Shown here: in pieces, positions 1 to 7,735 of the stretch
Position numbering within the stretch: the first letter of the stretch is position 1
Layout: every line of letters starts with the position of its first letter
NCBI GenBank assembly: GCA_016868095.1
Contig: VGHV01000002.1
Coordinates: 1 to 29,221, forward strand
Length of the DNA stretch: 29,221 nt
Reading direction: 5' to 3'
Source: Betaproteobacteria bacterium
GTDB taxonomy: Bacteria > Pseudomonadota > Gammaproteobacteria > Burkholderiales > Burkholderiaceae_E
Position numbers and translations under genes: made by a program
Notes under the pieces: generated by a model
Database searches by the model: none
What the model was told of the DNA's origin: nothing
Seen by the model: the letters and a program-made list of their open reading frames with translations, nothing else

Positions 1-378
1 TGAGAGGCGGTGAATCTCGTCGATAAAAAGCACATCTTGGCGCTCAAGATTGGTCAGAAGCGCTGCGAGATCGCCCGCGCGTTCAAGCACTGGTCCGGAG
101 GTCTGACGCAAGTTCACACCCATTTCCTGGGCCAGAATATGGGCGAGGGTTGTTTTACCAAGTCCAGGTGGGCCAAAGAGCAGAACATGATCGAGCGGTT
201 CGTCGCGTTGGCGAGCCGCTTGAATGAAAATGCCCAGTTGCTCTCTGATTCGAGCCTGCCCCACGTAATCATTGAGGGTTTTGGGTCTAAGGGCGCGCTC
301 GATGGCCTCTTCTTGAGGTGTTTGGGGCTGCGGGGCAATAAGGCGGGTGGCACTTAGCTGATCGTGTTGAATGCTCAT
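1..378 (-). CDS. ruvB: Holliday junction branch migration ATPase RuvB (N-terminal 126 residues, cut by window edge)
   Basis: RuvB is the AAA+ motor that, as hexamers loaded by RuvA, drives branch migration of Holliday junctions in recombinational repair. The reading frame starts at ATG 378-376 and stays open to base 1. The Walker A motif GPPGLGKTT lies at about residues 68-76, and the Walker B stretch FIDEIHRL sits right at the window edge. The N-terminal [11 protein letters not shown] segment (about 30-40) is typical of RuvB. The start codon overlaps the ruvA stop in an ATGA arrangement (378-375), so translation is probably coupled to ruvA. The C-terminal two thirds (sensor motifs and winged helix) lie outside the window. 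Identification is very secure; only the full length is unknown. Confidence 0.97.
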   Translation of the reverse strand, partial: MSIQHDQLSATRLIAPQPQTPQEEAIERALRPKTLNDYVGQARIREQLGIFIQAARQRDEPLDHVLLFGPPGLGKTTLAHILAQEMGVNLRQTSGPVLERAGDLAALLTNLERQDVLFIDEIHRLS

Positions 379-962
379 CGTGCCGAGCCTTTTGACAGCT
401 GTTTAAGTGCCTGGCGAATACCTTCAGAAACGCTCGTGCCCGGCGCCACTGACTGAAGCGCTACGCCTGATTCTTTCTCCGAATAGCCCAAGGCAACGAG
501 GGCACGCTGGACCTCGAGCAAATCATCGCGAGGCGCCTGGTGCTGGCTTGCGGCCTGGGGAGCGGTAAATTTTCCTTTTAATTCGAGCAAAAGCCTTTCG
601 GCAGTTTTTTTGCCGATACCCGGGACCCGAGTAAGCCGGATGCTTTCTTGGGCGGCAACAGCCTGGGCCAAGTCCTCTACCGACAGCCCCGACAAAATGC
701 TCAGGGCGGTTCGCGGTCCTACCCCTGAGATCTTGATCAACAGGCGGAAGGCTTCTCGCTCGGTGGCGCTGAGAAATCCATAAAGTAGTTGGGCATCCTC
801 GCGAACGATGAATTCGGTGAGTAGCGTGACTTTCTGGCCAAGCGCTGGCAAGTCATAAAAGCTGCTCATGGGCACATCGATCTGATACCCGACCCCTTGC
901 ACATCAACCAAGACGGCAGGTGGTGATTTTTCGATCAGGATGCCTTGAATTCGACCGATCAT
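375..962 (-). CDS. ruvA: Holliday junction DNA helicase subunit RuvA
   Basis: RuvA binds the four-way junction as a tetramer and recruits RuvB. The 195-residue product has the OB-fold N-terminus (MIGRIQG, ending near residue 62 with LLYGF). Two helix-hairpin-helix motifs follow: [13 protein letters not shown] (about 78-90) and [17 protein letters not shown] (about 113-129). The C-terminal RuvB-contacting domain comes after a short linker (about 132-145). Length is normal for the family. The start is ATG 962-960, with an AGG about seven bases upstream. It lies 33 bases downstream of ruvC and overlaps ruvB by ATGA, so ruvC-ruvA-ruvB read as one unit. Nothing looks damaged. Confidence 0.97.
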   Translation of the reverse strand: MIGRIQGILIEKSPPAVLVDVQGVGYQIDVPMSSFYDLPALGQKVTLLTEFIVREDAQLLYGFLSATEREAFRLLIKISGVGPRTALSILSGLSVEDLAQAVAAQESIRLTRVPGIGKKTAERLLLELKGKFTAPQAASQHQAPRDDLLEVQRALVALGYSEKESGVALQSVAPGTSVSEGIRQALKQLSKGSAR

Positions 963-995
963 GATTGCCTATTATCAGTGTTTTACGTGCTTGAA

Positions 996-1514
996 TCAGC
1001 GTTTTTTTCGCGCAAGTAGCCTGCCTCGCCCGTAAGCAAGTGCTTGCAGCGCGCCAAGTTTTCGCGATTGCAAATGATAGAGCGCACAGGCGAGCGCATC
1101 GGCTGCATCGGGTGTCGGACTGCCCTCGAGCGAAAGCAGCCGTTGCACCATAAATTGCATCTGAGCCTTCGCTGCGCGCCCATGCCCAGCAATCGATTGC
1201 TTGATTTGCATCGCGGCGTATTCGTGGACTGGTAGCTTGTGGAGCGCGAGGGCGGCAATTGCTGCGCCACGAGCTTGGCCAAGTACCAGTGTCGACCTTG
1301 GATTGACATTAACAAAGACCTCTTCAACCGCAGCTTCATCGGGCTGATAGCTTTGGATGAGTTGGTCAATGCCTTCAACAATCTTAGCGAGGCGTTCGGC
1401 TGTCGACCCATCACCTGTTTGGATGGTACCGCTACCAACCCAGCGTTGGTGGCCGGATTCGAGCCGTACCAAGCCAAAGCCTGTTCGACGCAAGCCGGGA
1501 TCAATGCCCAGCAC
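996..1514 (-). CDS. ruvC: Holliday junction resolvase RuvC (GTG start)
   Basis: RuvC is the dimeric RNase H-fold endonuclease that cuts Holliday junctions symmetrically. The open frame extends upstream to 1577, but that would overlap purH by about 50 bases and add residues with no family match. I prefer GTG 1514-1512, giving MLGIDPGL and 172 residues, because an AAGG lies seven bases upstream within and just after the purH stop (1527-1525). With this start the four catalytic acidic residues fall at D5, E64, D136 and D139, matching the D7/E66/D138/D141 spacing of the E. coli enzyme. Two neighbouring motifs, FVNVNPRSTLVLGQARG and DAADALACALYH, are standard. It sits between purH and ruvA, a common betaproteobacterial order. 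Confidence 0.95.
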   Translation of the reverse strand: MLGIDPGLRRTGFGLVRLESGHQRWVGSGTIQTGDGSTAERLAKIVEGIDQLIQSYQPDEAAVEEVFVNVNPRSTLVLGQARGAAIAALALHKLPVHEYAAMQIKQSIAGHGRAAKAQMQFMVQRLLSLEGSPTPDAADALACALYHLQSRKLGALQALAYGRGRLLARKKR

Positions 1515-1524
1515 GAGCAAACCT

Positions 1525-3156
1525 TCAGTGCCTGAAATGCCGCACCCCAGTAAACACCATGGCAATGTCGCGCTCATCGGCCGCTTGGATCACTTCCTGA
1601 TCGCGAAGCGATCCGCCAGGCTGGATCACGGCCGAAGCACCGGCATCAATCACCACATCAAGTCCGTCTCTAAAGGGGAAAAAAGCATCGCTCGCGACCA
1701 CCGATCCAACAAGACTAAGCTTTGCCGCCTCGGACTTGATGGCCGCGATCCTGGCCGAGTCGAGTCGGCTCATTTGTCCTGCCCCGATGCCAAGACTTTG
1801 CTGGTCTTTGCAAAAGACGATGGCATTGGACTTAACGAATGTCGCAACACGCCAGGCAAACGATAAATCGGCGAGTTGCTGAGCGCTTGGTTTGCGCTTG
1901 GTCACGACGCGCAAGTCCGTCGTTTGTAGGTCGTGTCGATCGGCGCTCTGGATAAGAAGGCCCGAACCGATTCGCTTGATATCCCAGTCGCTTGTGGCAT
2001 CTTGACCGCCTGTTGCATGCGACGCAATCGCCCGGCAATCAATCGCCAGCACCCGAATATTGGCTTTGGCTGCCAGTACTTCGAGCGCCTTGGGGCTGTA
2101 GGCCGGGGCTATCAATACCTCTAAAAATTGTTGCGAGACTGCGAGCGCCGTGCGCTCATCAAGCTCACGGTTAAACGCAATAATGCCGCCGAAGGCACTG
2201 GTGGGATCGCAGGCAAATGCTTTTGCATAAGCCTCGTGGCAATCATCAGCCGAAGCAACACCACAGGGATTGGCGTGTTTGACGATCACGCAGGTTGGGG
2301 CCGTAAAGCTGCGAACACATGCCCAGGCGGCGTCTGCATCGGCAAGGTTATTAAACGAAAGTTCTTTTCCCTGCATTTGCTGGGCAGTGACAAGCGATCC
2401 TGGAGCGGGTACGGGCTCACGGTAAAGAGCAGCCGCTTGGTGGGGGTTTTCCCCATATCGAAGATCTTGAATCTTAATGAAACTTTGCATCCATAGTGAG
2501 GGAAAGCTCGATGCCTGGCTTTGAGTCTGGCTTGCCTCTTGGTTTGGCTTGCGGGTGCTCAGAAATTGGCTAATCGCAACATCGTATTGGCTCACACGCT
2601 CGAAGGCGCTAACAGCAAGCTCAAAGCGCTGACTATCGCTTAGACCGGCGCAATCATGCTCGGTTTTTGCCAGAAGCATGTTGCTAAGCACATGCTGATA
2701 CTGCGACGCTTGCGTGACCACAGCCACGCTTTGCCAATTCTTGGCGGCTGAGCGCAACATGGCCGGGCCGCCAATGTCGATTTGCTCGATGGCATCCTCG
2801 AGACTGCAATCCTTGTTGGCGATGGTTTGCTCAAAGGGATACAGGTTGACCACCAATAAGTCGATGGTCTGAATGCCCTCAGCTTGAAGGCTTGCCATAT
2901 GTTCGGGGCTATGCTTTCTCGCTAATAAACCGGCGTGTACTTTCGGATGAAGCGTCTTAACCCTGCCATCAAGCATCTCGGGAAACGAGGTGAGCTCGCT
3001 GACTTCGGTGACATCCAATCCAAGCGAGCGCAATAAGGCTGCCGTGCCGCCCGTACTTATCAGTTGGACACCGAGTGCAACCAGACCCTTTGCAAGTTCA
3101 GGCAGACCATCTTTGTCGGAAACTGAAAGTAGTGCACGACGAATCGGAAGAATCAC
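1525..3156 (-). CDS. purH: Bifunctional AICAR formyltransferase / IMP cyclohydrolase PurH
   Basis: PurH carries out the last two steps of purine synthesis: formylation of AICAR with 10-formyl-THF, then ring closure to IMP. The 543-residue product has the N-terminal MGS-like cyclohydrolase domain (SVSDKDGL near residue 11, [14 protein letters not shown] near 34-47) and the C-terminal AICAR transformylase domain with the catalytic KHANPCG motif and the QPGGSLRD segment near the end. The start is GTG 3156-3154 with AAAGG eight bases upstream. The protein is slightly longer than the usual 520-530 residues, partly from a Ser/Gln-rich stretch near residue 205-220 between the domains. It is flanked by fis (23 bases upstream) and ruvC. 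Confidence 0.97.
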   Translation of the reverse strand: MILPIRRALLSVSDKDGLPELAKGLVALGVQLISTGGTAALLRSLGLDVTEVSELTSFPEMLDGRVKTLHPKVHAGLLARKHSPEHMASLQAEGIQTIDLLVVNLYPFEQTIANKDCSLEDAIEQIDIGGPAMLRSAAKNWQSVAVVTQASQYQHVLSNMLLAKTEHDCAGLSDSQRFELAVSAFERVSQYDVAISQFLSTRKPNQEASQTQSQASSFPSLWMQSFIKIQDLRYGENPHQAAALYREPVPAPGSLVTAQQMQGKELSFNNLADADAAWACVRSFTAPTCVIVKHANPCGVASADDCHEAYAKAFACDPTSAFGGIIAFNRELDERTALAVSQQFLEVLIAPAYSPKALEVLAAKANIRVLAIDCRAIASHATGGQDATSDWDIKRIGSGLLIQSADRHDLQTTDLRVVTKRKPSAQQLADLSFAWRVATFVKSNAIVFCKDQQSLGIGAGQMSRLDSARIAAIKSEAAKLSLVGSVVASDAFFPFRDGLDVVIDAGASAVIQPGGSLRDQEVIQAADERDIAMVFTGVRHFRH

Positions 3157-3180
3157 TTTGTTGGCCTTTGGTAACTAGGG

Positions 3181-3441
3181 CTAGGGCGCCATGGTTTTGT
3201 TGAGCAAACCGTGTTGTTGCAGCTTTTTGCGCAAGGTGTTGCGATTGATGCCGAGCATTTCCGATGCCCGCAATTGATTGCCACCCGCTTCGAGCATGAC
3301 GCGTTGCAGCATCGGTTTCTCCACCGTCAGAATCACCATATCGTAAATGCCGGCCGGCTTTGCGCCTTCTAGGTCGGCAAAATAACGCTCAAGGCTTTGT
3401 TCAACAGCAAGCGTCATCGGATGGGCGTTGGCGCGCTTCAT
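3181..3441 (-). CDS. fis: Fis family nucleoid-associated DNA-binding protein
   Basis: Fis is a small homodimeric DNA-bending protein that shapes the nucleoid and activates stable RNA promoters. The open frame reaches 3531, but that would overlap dusB by about 40 bases. Starting at ATG 3441-3439 gives 86 residues, close to the 75-85 usual in betaproteobacteria. Diagnostic are YDMVILTVEKPMLQRVML in the dimer helix and the C-terminal helix-turn-helix GGNQLRASEMLGINRNTLRK, with RKKLQQHGLL after it. I see no good Shine-Dalgarno before this ATG, and ATG 3417 is a possible shorter start. It lies 49 bases downstream of dusB, the classic dusB-fis pair, and just upstream of purH. Confidence 0.94.
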   Translation of the reverse strand: MKRANAHPMTLAVEQSLERYFADLEGAKPAGIYDMVILTVEKPMLQRVMLEAGGNQLRASEMLGINRNTLRKKLQQHGLLNKTMAP

Positions 3442-3490
3442 GGTTTTTGTTGCTTTGTATGATTTGCTGAATGCGCCATGCCGTATGTTA

Positions 3491-4555
3491 TCAAGCCGCC
3501 GCAAGCCATTGATTTTGCATAAGAAGATCAAAACATTGTGCTAAGAATACACGCTGGGATTCGGGTCTGTCGATGTGGAAGAAGCGCTGCAGGGCCTGCT
3601 CGGTCCAGTCCTGTACCAGCAGTCCATCGATTTGTTGCAAGCCGCTGAGGCCGGCCCACTGAGGAAGATACCAAGCGACATGCTTGCGAATGCTTCGGAC
3701 ACCGCTTGCCTCGCCATAAAAGTGGATGTGATCTTCAAAATGAGCAAACATCGCCTCGCGAACATCGTCGAGGCTGGGGTCGGCAATCGCTGGCTGCCCG
3801 GTCAATTCAGCGGCGATTTGTGCAAAAAGCCATGGCCTTCCCAGCGCTGCTCGTCCGACCATGACAGCGTCACAGCCGGTTTGGTCTAAAACCTGTCTAG
3901 CTTTTGCTGCCGAGTCGATGTCGCCATTGGCAACCACAGGAATTGACACGGCTTGTTTGACCTGCCGGATGGTTTCATACTCAGCATGGCCTTGAAATCC
4001 CTGTTCTCGTGTTCGCCCGTGGACCACGATCATTGAAACGCCCAAAGCTTCCATCGCAAGCGCAAGATGTGGCGCATTGAGCTTGGAATCACAGATGCCG
4101 GTGCGCATTTTCACGGTCACCGGGATGGGTTCGCGACGATTCGCCAGGGCTTGAATAACTGCATCAATGATGTCGAGGGCCAGCTTTTCCTGCCCCATGA
4201 GTGCAGAACCTGCAGCGACTGCGCAGACCTTTTTGGCTGGGCAGCCCATATTGATGTCGATAATTTGCGCGCCTCGATCAGCGTTGTAACGCGCTGCTTC
4301 GGCCATCATGAGGGGATCAGCACCAGCAAGTTGCACGGCAATCGGCGCTGGTTCGCCTTGGTGATTGAGCCGCTGTGATGTTTTAACGCTCCGCCATAGG
4401 GCAGGGTTGGAGGCAGCCATTTCTGATACCGCGTAGGCTGCGCCGAAGCGTCGGCACAGCTGCCGATACGGACGGTCGGTGACCCCAGCCATCGGGGCAA
4501 CCAAGACCGGATGGGCGATCCTGTAGGGACCGATCATGAGGGGGTTTAATGGCAT
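3491..4555 (-). CDS. dusB: tRNA-dihydrouridine synthase DusB
   Basis: DusB is an FMN- and NADPH-dependent enzyme that reduces specific uridines in the D-loop of tRNA. The 354-residue product has the TIM-barrel signature VAPMAGVTDRPYRQLCRRFG near residues 19-38, the catalytic-cysteine segment INMGCPAKKVC near 100, VKMRTG, VVHGRTREQGFQG, VVANGDID and MVGRAALGRPW, all in Dus order. The start is ATG 4555-4553; ATG 4537 (MIGPYRIAHP) is an alternative and neither has a clear ribosome site. The location directly upstream of fis separates DusB from DusA and DusC. The final 50 residues are a helical domain, as in the family. Confidence is high for the family and good for the B subtype. Confidence 0.95.
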   Translation of the reverse strand: MPLNPLMIGPYRIAHPVLVAPMAGVTDRPYRQLCRRFGAAYAVSEMAASNPALWRSVKTSQRLNHQGEPAPIAVQLAGADPLMMAEAARYNADRGAQIIDINMGCPAKKVCAVAAGSALMGQEKLALDIIDAVIQALANRREPIPVTVKMRTGICDSKLNAPHLALAMEALGVSMIVVHGRTREQGFQGHAEYETIRQVKQAVSIPVVANGDIDSAAKARQVLDQTGCDAVMVGRAALGRPWLFAQIAAELTGQPAIADPSLDDVREAMFAHFEDHIHFYGEASGVRSIRKHVAWYLPQWAGLSGLQQIDGLLVQDWTEQALQRFFHIDRPESQRVFLAQCFDLLMQNQWLAAA

Positions 4556-4611
4556 TGATGCTGGGCTTGGTTTGAGCAGGTTTCACCGATCATAGCAAGC
4601 TCGGAAAGGCT

Positions 4612-5895
4612 CTAGGCCCAAATCGGCCAGGCTTCGCGTGGTCCGAAGGCAAAGGTGCGTGTGATGAAGCGTTTGAGTTGACTTTGTCTGGCAATTTTTA
4701 GCGCCTGTGGGGCTAAGGCCTGAAACCAAAAACGGGTGCTTTGTCGGGCAAGCTGATCGGTGATGCGCATGAGTAGCCAACGATCGCGTTGTCGATGCTC
4801 TTCAAAGCGCCTCAGCAGCCCTATCATCCGATTGGCCTGCGCTGTCTCGCCCTGGCGCTCGATGTGTTGAATCGTGACCAGGCACCGTGCAAGTTCGGCT
4901 GCATCGCGCAATCCCAAATTGAGGCCTTGACCGGCCACCGGGTGTAGGCTTTGCGCTGCGTTGGCAATCCAGACGTCGACCTGTTGATCTTCCGGGCAAA
5001 TCTGCAGGATTTGCGCGCGTGCCCGGCGTTTGAGTCTGACACATTGCAACCCGGGGTCTATACCCATCAGCTCGATCCCCTTAGGTAGCGCCATATGGAG
5101 CTCTCTTAAGAGGCTTTGCTCGCCGCTTTGAGCGGGGCCTTCACGCAGTGTCCTTAGTCGCGATTCGCTCTGTCTGGCGTTGGCACACCAGACCAGTTGC
5201 ATGCTTTGTGGGGATTGATCGGGTAATAAGGCGAGTGGGCCATCGGCAAGAAAGCGCTCCAAGGCCCAGCCTTGAGGCGCACCTCTTACATAAACACGAC
5301 CGACGATCGCTGACTGATCAGCATCTTCTTCAAGGGCATCCTCACCCGGATCACCATCGGCCCAAACCCGGATGTGCCAAGCTGACTTCGAGCACGTCGT
5401 TGCACCTTGGTCCCTTTGAAGGCTTCTTTCACGAAGGTCATGAGGCGCAATTCCCTGGGGTGCCGCTGTGCTTCTTCCCCCAGGCATCGCTTTGGCATCG
5501 AGATGGTCGACCAGCGTCGACCAGGATACGACCCGCCCGAGTTGTTCAAGCGCCAGGTCGCTGTGCCGCATGACCAAGCCCTCGCCGACAGCGCTCGCTG
5601 CGCGTGCTCCAATTTGTACTTCGACGCAAGTGATGTCGCTACCTGCGGGAAGTGATCCGGTACAGGCCTTGATCAATTGCAGCGAACCAGCCGAGAGCGC
5701 AAGGCTGCGTGTGGCGAGTGAAGCCTGTGCTGCTTGTAAAGCCTTTGCCGTGGTATGGCCATCGGAGACTTGCTGCCGTTCGCGTAGTCCCGTATCACCC
5801 TCCCATCCCTCGCGCTGCAACATACGGTGCAGGGCGAGGGCGCCCGGTCCATGGCCGTGAATCTCAAGCCTTGTCATCAAGGGTTTGCCGCTCAT
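4612..5895 (-). CDS. UbiH/UbiF/COQ6-family FAD-dependent hydroxylase, probably ubiquinone biosynthesis
   Basis: This family hydroxylates the aromatic ring of ubiquinone precursors at the inner membrane. The 427-residue product shows the C-terminal family signature AAQSLHPVAGQGLNLGLRD near residue 320 and the mid-domain pattern RFLADGPLALLPDQS. The N-terminal dinucleotide fold is less standard: the glycine motif reads GHGPGA (about residues 14-19), so the last glycine of GxGxxG is alanine. The G of the usual GNAAQ/GDAAH motif is also alanine (IANAAQ). These changes make activity likely but not certain. The start overlaps the murU stop by ATGA (5895-5892); ATG 5877 is an alternative. The dusB-side context matches the pepP-ubiH-dusB neighbourhood, with pepP absent. 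Which ring position it modifies cannot be read from sequence. Confidence 0.82.
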   Translation of the reverse strand: MSGKPLMTRLEIHGHGPGALALHRMLQREGWEGDTGLRERQQVSDGHTTAKALQAAQASLATRSLALSAGSLQLIKACTGSLPAGSDITCVEVQIGARAASAVGEGLVMRHSDLALEQLGRVVSWSTLVDHLDAKAMPGGRSTAAPQGIAPHDLRERSLQRDQGATTCSKSAWHIRVWADGDPGEDALEEDADQSAIVGRVYVRGAPQGWALERFLADGPLALLPDQSPQSMQLVWCANARQSESRLRTLREGPAQSGEQSLLRELHMALPKGIELMGIDPGLQCVRLKRRARAQILQICPEDQQVDVWIANAAQSLHPVAGQGLNLGLRDAAELARCLVTIQHIERQGETAQANRMIGLLRRFEEHRQRDRWLLMRITDQLARQSTRFWFQALAPQALKIARQSQLKRFITRTFAFGPREAWPIWA

Positions 5896-6614
5896 CGACC
5901 CGTATCGCTGCTGCCCGGTGGTGGGTGGCTTAGCGTTTTTGAGTGGCCAGCCAACCAGCTTTCAGCCTCGGCTAGTCGTTCGGGCGTACCGACATCGCAC
6001 CAGTAGCCCTCATGATGCTTAGCCCGCCAGCGTCCCTTTGCCATGGCATCCTTAAGCAGCGGCCCGAGTTTTGCGCTTTGCCCAACCTCGATGCCAGCGA
6101 AAAGCTCCGGACGATAAACACCAATCCCACTAAAGGTAAGCCTTTGCCCTTCAAATTCAAAGTCTCCTGCCGGATGATGATCAGGGTTGTCAACCAGCAG
6201 GCTGAATGCAAGCGCTGCGTTTAAGGGTTCGTCGCCCAGGCCTAATTGAGCAGCGAAATCGAAAGCATCCTGAAAGCGAAAATCGCAAACGATGTCGGCA
6301 TTCACGACTAAGAAGGGTTCTTTCCCCAATAGGGCTAAGGCCTTGGCAATACCGCCGGCTGTCTCAAGAGCCTGCGCTTCAGCAGACCATTGCACATGCA
6401 AATCCCAAGCTGCGCCGTTGCCGATCGAGCTCACTAATTGTTCGCCTAGCCACGCGTGGTTAATGACGACTTCGCGGATGCCGGCAGACGCTAGGGCACG
6501 CAAATGTCGATGAATCAAGGGCTCACCCGCAACGCGGACAAGCGCTTTGGGTATCTCGTCCGTGAGCGGGCGCATACGCTCACCACGTCCTGCAGCAAGA
6601 ATCATGGCTCTCAT
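5892..6614 (-). CDS. murU: N-acetylmuramate alpha-1-phosphate uridylyltransferase (MurU-like nucleotidyltransferase)
   Basis: MurU turns MurNAc-1-phosphate and UTP into UDP-MurNAc in the peptidoglycan salvage route that bypasses de novo synthesis and fosfomycin-sensitive MurA. The 240-residue product begins with the nucleotidyltransferase loop LAAGRGERMRPLTDEIPKAL (about 7-26), followed by LVVNADIVCDF with the metal-binding Asp near 110, and ends the catalytic domain with WCDVGTPERLAEA. It lies 28 bases downstream of amgK, the kinase that makes its substrate, which supports MurU over a generic sugar-phosphate nucleotidyltransferase. The start is ATG 6614 with an AGGG about eight bases upstream; ATG 6605 is possible. 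The stop overlaps the next gene by ATGA. Confidence 0.88.
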   Translation of the reverse strand: MRAMILAAGRGERMRPLTDEIPKALVRVAGEPLIHRHLRALASAGIREVVINHAWLGEQLVSSIGNGAAWDLHVQWSAEAQALETAGGIAKALALLGKEPFLVVNADIVCDFRFQDAFDFAAQLGLGDEPLNAALAFSLLVDNPDHHPAGDFEFEGQRLTFSGIGVYRPELFAGIEVGQSAKLGPLLKDAMAKGRWRAKHHEGYWCDVGTPERLAEAESWLAGHSKTLSHPPPGSSDTGR

Positions 6615-6642
6615 GGCTTAAGCCCTGATGTAGGCCTTTCGG

Positions 6643-7659
6643 TCAGGATTCCAGCCACTCGATCACCAGATCGGCCAGTGCAGCGAGCTTTTGATAGCGC
6701 ATCAGTACAGGTAACAAGTAAGACAAAACAAGCGGTAAGTCGGCGAGATAACGGTCCTTGCCGTCCCTGTAATAAAGCCTTGCGAAGATTCCAAGTATTT
6801 TCAGATGGCGTTGCAAACCCATCCATTCAAACTGGCTCCAAAAATCAGGGAAATCACTAGCAACCGGCAAACCGGCTTTTTTCGCCAGCTCCCACCAACG
6901 GATTAACCCATCGAGCTGTACCTCTTCATCCCAGGCGATGTACGCATCGCGCCATAAAGACACCAGATCGTAGGTGATGGGGCCGATGACAGCGTCTTGA
7001 AAATCCAAAACTCCCGGATTGCGATCGCCGGCAAGCAGCATCAGATTACGACTGTGAAAGTCCCGATGCACGTAGACCTGTGGTTGGGCAAGGCATTGTT
7101 GGACAATGCAATCAAAGGCCTGATCGATCACCTGCCTTTGCGCCACTGAAAGCGTCTTGCCTTTGTGGCGAGCGATATACCAGCTCGGCCAAAGCCCCAT
7201 TTCATCGCGCAGGCGTTTTGCGTCATACAGGGGCAGGCTGTTGGCTTGAGTGGCGCTTTGGATCGACAAAAGCGACTGACCCGCCTCGCGATAAAGCGCA
7301 CTTGCCACCGCAACCCGCTCTGATGGCTTGGCATGCTGCTCGAGGATGTCTAGATAGGTATGTGAGCCAAAGTCCTCTAGGAGCAAAAAGCCCTGCTCAG
7401 GCGATTGGTCGAAAATCTTGGGCGTGGTCATCCCTGCTGACGCAAAAAGCTGGGCCACCTTGACAAATGGCCTTACGTCCTCCTGAGGCGGTGGGGCGTC
7501 CATGACGATCAGCGATTGCTCAGGTCCCTCGCAGGCAACCCGAAAGTAGCGACGAAAACTGGCATCGTTGGATGCAAGCTGGGGTTTTGATGGAAGGAGT
7601 TTGTGTTTGGAGCTAATCGACTGAAGCCAGTCTTCCATGAAGGCGTAACGGGAATCCAT
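6643..7659 (-). CDS. amgK: Anomeric N-acetylmuramate/N-acetylglucosamine kinase (AmgK-like phosphotransferase)
   Basis: AmgK phosphorylates MurNAc and GlcNAc at the anomeric carbon, feeding MurU. The product has the aminoglycoside-phosphotransferase/choline-kinase fold, with SFRRYFRV (about 34-41) near the N-terminus, the catalytic loop VHRDFHSRNLML (about 197-208, Asp 200) and the metal site GVLDFQDAVIGPITYDLVSL (about 216-235). The open frame extends to 7719, but that leaves only 16 bases before the divergent lptD. I prefer ATG 7659 (338 residues), which has AAGGA upstream, though at a long spacing of about 13-14 bases. ATG 7638 is another option. The divergent lptD neighbour and downstream murU are the usual companions in Pseudomonas and betaproteobacteria. 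Confidence 0.86.
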   Translation of the reverse strand: MDSRYAFMEDWLQSISSKHKLLPSKPQLASNDASFRRYFRVACEGPEQSLIVMDAPPPQEDVRPFVKVAQLFASAGMTTPKIFDQSPEQGFLLLEDFGSHTYLDILEQHAKPSERVAVASALYREAGQSLLSIQSATQANSLPLYDAKRLRDEMGLWPSWYIARHKGKTLSVAQRQVIDQAFDCIVQQCLAQPQVYVHRDFHSRNLMLLAGDRNPGVLDFQDAVIGPITYDLVSLWRDAYIAWDEEVQLDGLIRWWELAKKAGLPVASDFPDFWSQFEWMGLQRHLKILGIFARLYYRDGKDRYLADLPLVLSYLLPVLMRYQKLAALADLVIEWLES

Positions 7660-7735
7660 GAAACGAATGCTTGTCCTTGACGGGGTTCGATGAAGAAAGC
7701 GGTGCAGCTTCGAAAGCAAGCGATATCATAAACCG
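7660..7735. promoter_or_regulatory. Divergent promoter region between amgK and lptD
   Basis: This 76-base gap separates two divergently read gene runs, so promoters for both must lie here or inside the gene starts. I could not assign convincing -35/-10 pairs by eye. A TATCAT near 7723-7728 resembles a -10 hexamer for lptD, but no well-spaced -35 accompanies it. The region call rests on gene orientation, not on recognised motifs. Confidence 0.45.

Noticed and set aside
10..357. Plus-strand open frame of 115 codons over the left edge
   Set aside because: It lies opposite ruvB, whose Walker motifs and family match are clear; the plus-strand translation shows no domain.
1525..1577. Long upstream start for ruvC at 1577
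   Set aside because: It would overlap purH by about 50 bases and add residues foreign to RuvC; GTG 1514 has a ribosome site and gives correct catalytic spacing.
5468..5860. Plus-strand open frame of 130 codons inside the ubiH-like gene
   Set aside because: It is antisense to a recognisable flavin hydroxylase and has Arg/Ser/Pro-rich shadow composition.
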